Below, in pieces: positions 3,974 to 8,737 of a stretch of DNA of 8,737 nt. Below the pieces are notes generated by a model. It did not search any database. It saw only the letters and a list, made by a program, of their open reading frames with translations, and had not been told where the DNA came from. The DNA comes from Patescibacteria group bacterium (GTDB lineage Bacteria > Patescibacteriota > Gracilibacteria > UBA1369): assembly GCA_018825335.1 (NCBI GenBank), contig JAHJEW010000128.1, positions 1-8,737 of the forward strand, read 5' to 3'. The position numbers and the translations under genes are program-made. How positions within the stretch are numbered: the first letter of the stretch is position 1; the number at the start of each line of letters is the position of its first letter.

Positions 3974-6585
3974 GCGTGGCGGCTCTTGTCTATGCTCAAA
4001 AACCGCATCTGCTCCTTCTTGAACGCAAGCTCAATGCGTCCGATCGGGCCGTTTCGGTGTTTCCTGATATACAAATCCGTAAGTCCGGGCCGCTCACTGT
4101 CCTCTTCGTAATAGTCCTCGCGATACATCATCATAACCACGTCGCTGTCTTGCTCTATTGCTCCCGAATTGTGATTACAAAGCCCAAAACCCGCTATCCA
4201 GCTTGCCGGACCCGGCACAGTTAAATCATAAACATCCTCTATCCCGACGTACTCGATTTTTTTAATTCGATCCCAAAAAATGTCGTCTCTGCAATAGGAT
4301 CGCAAATAATCATTATTCAAAACTTCCGCGTATTCCTCCAGAACCGCGCGCGAAGGAGCAAAACCAAAATGCGACGCGCCGCCGTAAGAAGTACCGCGAA
4401 GCGCAGCCATCCGCCTTTGGGTAATACCTGCAAGAAGCATAAAATCTTTCACGCGGTCAAAAATTTGTTGCGGCACAGTATCCACATTTGTATTAGCTTT
4501 GACGCCTCCCAGGGCAGCGGATAAAACCTTCGCCTGCGCAGCCCTCGGCCCGAAAGCGCCAATCGTATCCAAAAAAGTTTTCATATCTTCGGCTCCGGTA
4601 ATGCGAACCATGTGGGACTGTCGATACCCCTTCTTTTGTACCGTCTGGATCCTCGCCATAATCCCAAAACGCAGTAGCAACGTCGAAACTCCTTCGGCCA
4701 GGGCGTGGCTTGTTGTGGCATAATGAATAACATGACTGCCTTTCTGTCCATCCTTCCTTGTATAAATAGTTCCGTCCGTCGCCCACAAATGCCTAAGCAG
4801 CAAAGCAGCCTGTTTATTATTGAACCGGAACACGACATCGGGGAGAACCTTCTCATGCGATCTCTGTCCAAAAATACCCAGATCCCTAAGCCATTTATTC
4901 ACTCCCGCAGGCGCCCAGCGGTTACCGTTACCTGTAATCAGCAGTTGATGCCAGCTGCGGCGACCTTTATAACGCTTAACGCACGCCCCAAACTCTTTCT
5001 CCGCCGCCTTTTTAACGATGCGACTATTCTCCTCGGAATTAGTAGTATAGCGCATAGGCTGTCCCTGCAGATAGCTGCCGTCGCCAATAAGCTGACCAAG
5101 CAGCGCCACCCTCTTTTCCGGCCAGACAACAGGATTTTCCGGCTCCGGCAAAACGCGCGCAACAGCCACGCAATCATCAGCCGCCAATTTGCCGATTTCA
5201 GCCCATCCTTCAGCGGTTAATATTCTGTGCTTTTTCGTAGCTTTTATTGACCGCCCGCTCGCCAGAGTTACCTTGTAAACGGGCTTACTGCCGACATTCC
5301 AAACCAGATCGCTCTTTGCCGTGATGATTTTCCTATTCTCATCGACCGCCAGAACTTCCGGCGTTTTGCCAACAAGTTCGCTGACCGCCGCCCGCGACCC
5401 ATCCGCCAAAGTCACCAGAGTATCCCCCGTTACGCATTCACGTAAATCACTTAACTGCGGAATCTTGCTGGGACGCAGCTCCACCGCGCGGGAAAGCTGG
5501 GACAATGCCAGAATCGGGATGCGAAGCTCACGCGCGAGCGCCTTTAAAGAGCGCGAAATTTCCGAAATTTCCTGCACGCGGTTGGTCTGAAATCCGTGCC
5601 TTCCGGTGCTCATAAGCTGCAGATAATCAATAATCAAAAAGTTCAGCCCGTGCTCCATTTGCAGCCTTCGCGCCTTGGCGCGCAGCTCGGAGATCGAATT
5701 ACCGACCGAATCGTCAATAAAAATCTTCATCGAATACAGCTCATCCATAACATTGCCGATTCGCATAAAGTCTTCTTCGGTCAATTTGCCCGTGCGCAGC
5801 TTCCACGAATCAACCTCCAGAAGAGAGCAGAACATGCGCTCAACCAGCTGCTCTTTGGACATTTCCAGAGAAATCAGACCGACGGAATAGCCCTTTTTGG
5901 CCACATTCTGGGCGATATTCAAAGCCAGAGAGGTTTTTCCCATGGAAGGACGCGCCGCCAGCACAACCAGATCGGACGGCTGAAGGCCGGATAAAATATT
6001 ATCAAGATCCTTAAATCCCGTTGGAATACCGCGATATTTATCTCGCGTGGCGGGATCGTGAAGTTCCGTTACTTTGTCATAAGTGGTGCTCAAAACCTCT
6101 TTAATGTGTACGAACCGATCCTTCAAAAACGTCTGTGACACGCCGAAAAGCGACTTTTCCGCCTGCTCGAGCAGATCTTCTATCGGGGTCGATTCATCGA
6201 ACCCGCAGGCCGTAATGTCGGCGCCAGCTTTAATAAGTTTTCTTAGTGTGGATCGATGCTTGACAATCAGCGCGTACTGATAAACGTGCGTGGAAGTCGG
6301 CACCTCGTTGGCCAGAGAAGCCAGATACGAAGCTCCGCCGACCTGCTCCAGTTTTTTCCGCTCCTCCAGTTTGTTTGTAACGGTCAAAAGATCAATCGGC
6401 GTGCGCTTGTCGTACAGGTCGAAAATCGCCTGATAAATAAGAGCGTGGCTCTCATGATAAAAATCCTCCGCCAGTAAAAGATCGGCGATTTTCATGATCG
6501 CTTCTTTATCCAGCAGCAGACTGCCCAGCGTGCTGCGCTCCGCTTCCAGATTATGAGGGGGGACTTTCAGGTGATCCTGATTCAT
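3949..6585 (-). CDS. dnaB: Replicative DNA helicase DnaB containing an in-frame intein
   Basis: Precursor of 878 residues. Removing residues 384-806 leaves a 455-residue DnaB, the usual family length. The hexameric ring helicase unwinds DNA at the replication fork and recruits primase. Extein features: N-terminal domain from about residue 8 (PPHNLEAERSTLGSLLLD) to 110; RecA-like ATPase with Walker A ARPSMGKTS (211-219, K217/T218), E241 in SLEMS, Walker B FLIIDYLQLM (D320), and the conserved LALSQLSRAVE...QLSDLRE stretch, which continues after the intein as SGAIEQDSDVVMMMYRED and later RKHRNGPIG. The ATG at 6585-6583 has no Shine-Dalgarno. The gene is divergent from yraN (69 bp apart) and converges on the transglutaminase-TPR gene with no clear terminator between. 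Helicase activity must depend on protein splicing, because the intein separates the Walker motifs from the C-terminal part of the ATPase core. The last 25 bp of the gene are duplicated at 2692-2715. Confidence 0.96.
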   Translation of the reverse strand: MNQDHLKVPPHNLEAERSTLGSLLLDKEAIMKIADLLLAEDFYHESHALIYQAIFDLYDKRTPIDLLTVTNKLEERKKLEQVGGASYLASLANEVPTSTHVYQYALIVKHRSTLRKLIKAGADITACGFDESTPIEDLLEQAEKSLFGVSQTFLKDRFVHIKEVLSTTYDKVTELHDPATRDKYRGIPTGFKDLDNILSGLQPSDLVVLAARPSMGKTSLALNIAQNVAKKGYSVGLISLEMSKEQLVERMFCSLLEVDSWKLRTGKLTEEDFMRIGNVMDELYSMKIFIDDSVGNSISELRAKARRLQMEHGLNFLIIDYLQLMSTGRHGFQTNRVQEISEISRSLKALARELRIPILALSQLSRAVELRPSKIPQLSDLRECVTGDTLVTLADGSRAAVSELVGKTPEVLAVDENRKIITAKSDLVWNVGSKPVYKVTLASGRSIKATKKHRILTAEGWAEIGKLAADDCVAVARVLPEPENPVVWPEKRVALLGQLIGDGSYLQGQPMRYTTNSEENSRIVKKAAEKEFGACVKRYKGRRSWHQLLITGNGNRWAPAGVNKWLRDLGIFGQRSHEKVLPDVVFRFNNKQAALLLRHLWATDGTIYTRKDGQKGSHVIHYATTSHALAEGVSTLLLRFGIMARIQTVQKKGYRQSHMVRITGAEDMKTFLDTIGAFGPRAAQAKVLSAALGGVKANTNVDTVPQQIFDRVKDFMLLAGITQRRMAALRGTSYGGASHFGFAPSRAVLEEYAEVLNNDYLRSYCRDDIFWDRIKKIEYVGIEDVYDLTVPGPASWIAGFGLCNHNSGAIEQDSDVVMMMYREDYYEEDSERPGLTDLYIRKHRNGPIGRIELAFKKEQMRFLSIDKSRHAQEYAGGE
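4168..5436 (-). mobile_element. DnaB intein with LAGLIDADG homing endonuclease and HTH-like region
   Basis: 423 residues (C384 to N806 of the precursor). Splicing blocks are complete: block A starts with C384 (CVTGDTLVTLADG); block B has T450-K-K-H453 (TxxH) before RILTAEGW; block F reads VYDLTVPGPASWIAG (785-799); block G ends C-N-H805-N806, followed by the +1 nucleophile S807. Endonuclease blocks: LLGQLIGDGSY (495-505, catalytic D502) and LLRHLWATDGTI (596-607, D604), the two LAGLIDADG helices, each keeping its acidic residue. Between the endonuclease and block F, residues about 705-760 (KDFMLLAGITQRRMAALRGT) look like a small helix-turn-helix module. All key residues are present, so self-splicing and homing activity are both plausible. 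Insertion is between SDLRE and SGAIEQD, a highly conserved DnaB site. By eye its base composition does not differ from the exteins, suggesting long residence. Confidence 0.95.
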
Positions 6586-6617
6586 TAGGAAAAATTTAGA
6601 ATTTTTTTAAGTTCCTG

Positions 6618-6627
6618 ATGCTAGAAT
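6618..6627. promoter_or_regulatory. Overlapping divergent -10 elements for dnaB and yraN
   Basis: Plus strand: TGCTAGAAT at 6619-6627 is an extended -10 (hexamer TAGAAT, 6622-6627) that would start a transcript near 6634, about 21 nt before the yraN ATG. Minus strand: TTCTAGCAT at 6626-6618 gives hexamer TAGCAT (6623-6618), predicting a start near 6611, about 25 nt before the dnaB ATG. The two hexamers share base pairs around a CTAG centre. Neither side has a recognisable -35, so transcription from either direction rests on the -10. Confidence 0.5.
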
Positions 6628-6654
6628 GGGGATTCCAATTCTTGCACACGCACA

Positions 6655-7029
6655 ATGGGAAGTCAAAGTAAGCGCACGGGCGGGCTTGGAGAAGCGCTTG
6701 CGCTCAAGTACCTGCTGCAAAAAGGCTATGGACTAATCAAGAAAAACCACTTCATTCGCGGCGGGGAAATCGACCTGATTTTAAAAAAAGATGGTATACT
6801 CGTCTTCGTTGAGGTAAAAACAAGAAGAAGCACGGCCTTCGGCGCGCCGGAAGGCGCACTCACTCCACTAAAAAAACAAAAGTTGCTCCGCGCGATAAGA
6901 ACTTATTTAATGTCGCATCCTGGCCTTGCAGAGCACGCAATCGGCCCATGGCGCTGCGACCTCATCGCCATCGAAATCAAAGGCGGAACGGCGCAAATAA
7001 AACATTTCACTAACATCTTCGCAGTATGA
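6655..7029 (+). CDS. yraN: YraN family protein (UPF0102), nuclease-like fold
   Basis: 124 residues, the usual family length. The opening GGLGEALALKYLLQKGY (9-25), then RGGEIDLIL (35-43) and LVFVEVKTRR (49-58) match UPF0102. They form the restriction-endonuclease-like (Holliday-junction-resolvase-like) core with E13, E38/D40, E53 and K55 as the presumed metal-site residues. The family is widespread, but its biochemical role is not settled; DNA processing is the usual guess from the fold. The ATG at 6655 is the only reasonable start, with an AC-rich leader lacking Shine-Dalgarno. It is expressed from the extended -10 shared with dnaB and is coupled to the next gene: its TGA (7027-7029) overlaps that gene's ATG (7026-7028). 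Confidence 0.92.
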   Translation: MGSQSKRTGGLGEALALKYLLQKGYGLIKKNHFIRGGEIDLILKKDGILVFVEVKTRRSTAFGAPEGALTPLKKQKLLRAIRTYLMSHPGLAEHAIGPWRCDLIAIEIKGGTAQIKHFTNIFAV

Positions 7030-8162
7030 TGCCTGAAGAAACACGAAAAAAATTATACATCGGACTGATTATAGGCCTGGCGGCGGCAGCCGTCCTGTTC
7101 ATTGTTTGGGCGATGTTCCTGAACCGCGGAACACTGACCATAACTGCAAAAGCGCCGTTTAACGTGGAAGTGCAGGGAGTGCGCACGGAAAGCTGTTCCG
7201 AATCCCCATGCACCATTACACTGGCCCCGCACGACTACAAAATCACCCTGCAAAAAAGCGGATACAAAAGCGTTTCTTTGGATGTGAACGTACCCATCGG
7301 CGGCGATCACAAAGAGGACGTGGAATTTGAATTCATCCCCGTTATTTCAAAGCGCGGCGCCGAATCCGACCTGAAACTATTCAGCCCCCCGGAACTAGCG
7401 GCGGATACCGAAACTATAGCCGCATCCCCGCAAACACCGCTTTTCTACGAAGACAACTACGTCGCATACCTGCAGCGCGATCCTGAAAGCAAAAGACAAA
7501 CACTGTACGTCCGCTCTGCAGCCTACGGCCAGCTCTCGGAGCCGACAGTCGCGACATCCTTCATCCGAACAATTCTGGACTACGAAATCTTCCCCAACAT
7601 AGAAGACGCAAACAAAGTCGCTTTGCTGGATAAAACCGCGACCATTCCCCCCGTAGTAACACTTTATATGGTCGACCTGACCGAAAAAACCCGCAACGCA
7701 GTCCTCACTTATCCATACATAAACGGCCTAAAATGGATAAAAGGCGGCGACGATTTTTTCTTTGAAGCGATAGGAGAAGGCGAAGTCAGCTCCTCAATCT
7801 ACAAGTACAATTCGCAGACCGGCGAAGCAATCAGGCTGGCCCTGAAAACGCAAATAGACAATGTTGCGGTAATTTCCGCCGACCGGATTTTGGCCGCGAT
7901 AAACGAGTATTCGCCCGCCGCCGCTATTACTGCGGGCACCACCGAACTCGCAGCCACGCCGGAGGCCGCTTCCACCACCACGGCCGCCCCACAAACCGGC
8001 CAGATCGCCTTTATTGACTACGGAGTTCCCGACAGCAAAGCCCGCCTGATCACCGTGGAATCGTCCCTTCCCCCCGTTGAAAAAATCCAACTTGAGCCGG
8101 ACAAAAAAAGCCTGATCTTCCTGGCGGCGGGTGATGTTTATGAACTGCGGTTTGAGGAATAG
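7026..8162 (+). CDS. PEGA-domain membrane protein with propeller-like exterior region
   Basis: 378 residues. Cytoplasmic head MMPEETRKKL, one membrane helix at about 11-32 (YIGLIIGLAAAAVLFIVWAM), then a PEGA domain at about 34-104: GTLTITAKAPFNVEVQG, a C57/C62 pair in SCSESPC, and TLAPHDYKITLQKSGYKSVS, following the pattern of a surface-associated beta-sandwich with an L.PG.Y.I....GY core (the PG is APHD here). Residues about 135-295 form repeated short strands (LYVRSAAYGQL, VTLYMVDLTE, SSIYKYNSQTG) like beta-propeller blades. An A/T/E/P-rich linker (about 296-326) leads to a last propeller-like segment. Likely an envelope-exposed, protein- or glycan-contacting protein; the ligand is unknown. 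Two starts are possible, 7026 (4-bp ATGA overlap with yraN) or the next codon at 7029 (TGATG overlap); both imply translational coupling and neither has a Shine-Dalgarno. The TAG at 8160 is not followed by a clear terminator. Confidence 0.85.
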   Translation: MMPEETRKKLYIGLIIGLAAAAVLFIVWAMFLNRGTLTITAKAPFNVEVQGVRTESCSESPCTITLAPHDYKITLQKSGYKSVSLDVNVPIGGDHKEDVEFEFIPVISKRGAESDLKLFSPPELAADTETIAASPQTPLFYEDNYVAYLQRDPESKRQTLYVRSAAYGQLSEPTVATSFIRTILDYEIFPNIEDANKVALLDKTATIPPVVTLYMVDLTEKTRNAVLTYPYINGLKWIKGGDDFFFEAIGEGEVSSSIYKYNSQTGEAIRLALKTQIDNVAVISADRILAAINEYSPAAAITAGTTELAATPEAASTTTAAPQTGQIAFIDYGVPDSKARLITVESSLPPVEKIQLEPDKKSLIFLAAGDVYELRFEE

Positions 8163-8179
8163 AGTGAGAGGCCGTGTCG

Positions 8180-8191
8180 TGGCCCGGGCCA
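8180..8191. repeat. 12-bp perfect palindrome in the PEGA-comM gap
   Basis: TGGCCCGGGCCA, 18 bp after the PEGA gene stop. It has no loop and no T-run, so it is not an intrinsic terminator; it could be a protein-binding site or chance in GC-rich DNA. The rest of the 8163-8297 gap shows no gene. Confidence 0.35.
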
Positions 8192-8249
8192 AGTAAACCG
8201 GTGGAGGCAATCCGAAAAAACGGCTATAACATTTATCCGGTCTTAAAAT

Positions 8250-8275
8250 TTAACAAAACTTTATCTCCGCATAAT
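8250..8275 (+). promoter_or_regulatory. Weak candidate comM promoter
   Basis: CATAAT at 8270-8275 is a 5-of-6 match to the -10 consensus and would give a leader of about 16 nt to the ATG at 8298. TTAACA at 8250-8255 resembles a -35 but the spacing is only 14 bp. Reported because the position fits the short leaders of the other genes here. Confidence 0.3.
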
Positions 8276-8297
8276 GTCGTCCGTGTAAAGTGCGGGC

Positions 8298-8737
8298 ATG
8301 GCGACCAAAATTTTATCATGTCAAACCCGCGGGCTGGAGGGCAATCTGATTGAAGTGGAGGTGGATATTCTGCAGGGACTCCCCGCTTTTTCTATTGTGG
8401 GATTGGGCGATGCGGCCGTGCAGGAGGCAAAGGAGCGCGTCCGGTCGGCAATGAAAAATTCCAAAGTTGACTACCCGCAGCAAAAGAAAATAATCAACCT
8501 GGCGCCCGCGCACGTTAGAAAGCACGGGCCGCATTTTGACCTGCCAATAGCCATTGGGCTTCTTGCGGCATCCGGGAAAATCACTTTTTCGGCCCAACAA
8601 AATACAAAGGCGGCTCCGCAAAATGTAATTATTGTAGGGGAGCTTGGCCTGGATGGCTCCGTGCGGCCGATAAACGGCGTTTTGACCATGGTTCTCTTCG
8701 CGAAAAAAAACAAATATCCAACAATAATAATTCCGGC
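8298..8737 (+). CDS. comM: ComM/YifB family Mg-chelatase-like AAA+ ATPase, N-terminal part, cut by window edge
   Basis: The first 146 codons are visible. The N-terminal domain (S5-like fold typical of ComM/YifB) is clear: GLEGNLIEVEVDILQGLPAF (12-31), FSIVGLGDAAVQEAKERVRS (31-50), INLAPAHVRKHGPHFDLPIA (66-85), GLLAASGKI and VGELGLDGSVRPINGVL (113-129). The AAA+ ATPase and C-terminal parts lie beyond the edge. In naturally transformable bacteria ComM is a hexameric helicase that drives branch migration during integration of incoming DNA; homologues are also common in bacteria with no known competence. The ATG at 8298 places MATKIL directly before the conserved start of the family; no Shine-Dalgarno precedes it. 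It is separated from the PEGA gene by 135 bp, so it is probably its own transcription unit. Confidence 0.93.
   Translation, partial: MATKILSCQTRGLEGNLIEVEVDILQGLPAFSIVGLGDAAVQEAKERVRSAMKNSKVDYPQQKKIINLAPAHVRKHGPHFDLPIAIGLLAASGKITFSAQQNTKAAPQNVIIVGELGLDGSVRPINGVLTMVLFAKKNKYPTIIIP

Noticed and set aside
4705..5220. 171-aa open frame on the plus strand inside the dnaB intein
   Set aside because: It lies opposite the endonuclease region, whose minus-strand motifs are unambiguous; no start signal or recognisable domain.
8163..8297. Intrinsic terminator after the PEGA gene
   Set aside because: Only a loop-less 12-bp palindrome and scattered CCGG/CCG-CGG pairs are present, without a T-run.
1..8737. 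CRISPR array, tRNA, rRNA, riboswitch or insertion sequence
   Set aside because: No regularly spaced repeats, no cloverleaf or rRNA-like segments, no transposase or integrase; the only mobile sequences supported are the intein and the putative insertion marked by the dnaB-end repeats.

Overview
The window looks like chromosomal DNA from an uncultivated bacterium with a compact genome, most plausibly a member of the Candidate Phyla Radiation (Patescibacteria). The reasons are the gene set (lysS, an intein-containing dnaB, a yraN plus PEGA-protein pair, comM/yifB, a transglutaminase-TPR protein), very short leaders, starts that almost all lack a Shine-Dalgarno sequence, and small membrane-anchored or secreted proteins of unknown function. 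TAA, TAG and TGA all serve as stops of clearly real genes, so the code appears to be standard table 11 rather than the UGA=Gly code of Gracilibacteria/Absconditabacteria. The lineage is an inference; no rRNA or tRNA is present to confirm it.

Layout. Positions 1-370 (minus) hold the first third of lysS, which continues off the left edge. A divergent promoter region follows, then a self-contained unit at 486-1314: promoter, a 234-aa single-pass or secreted protein, and a strong intrinsic terminator. About 250 bp of AT-rich non-coding DNA leads to a consensus promoter and a 109-aa cysteine-rich secreted protein or lipoprotein (1621-1950). Next is a MntA/HepT (nucleotidyltransferase/HEPN) type VII toxin-antitoxin pair (2059-2680), then a 385-aa transglutaminase-like/TPR protein (2765-3922). 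dnaB lies convergent to it on the minus strand (3949-6585) and is split by a full-length intein with a LAGLIDADG endonuclease. dnaB is divergent from yraN (6655-7029), whose stop overlaps the start of a PEGA-domain membrane protein (7026-8162). The window ends inside comM/yifB (8298 onward).

How the parts relate. lysS, dnaB, yraN and comM are core or conserved genes (translation, replication, a nuclease-fold protein of unclear role, DNA processing). The stretch from about 735 to 3950 is accessory: it contains a sharp composition change inside one gene, the toxin-antitoxin pair, and a gene flanked by two direct copies of the last 24-25 bp of dnaB. The most unusual observations are (1) the duplicated dnaB 3' end bracketing the transglutaminase-TPR gene, like the scar of an insertion at the dnaB terminus; (2) the intact dnaB intein; (3) the composition break in the 234-aa surface protein; and (4) a shared transcription/translation start architecture: TGn-extended -10 elements, leaders of about 20-35 nt, almost no Shine-Dalgarno, and one -10 shared by divergent genes. 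No clearly new multi-gene system is evident; the leads above are modest but checkable.
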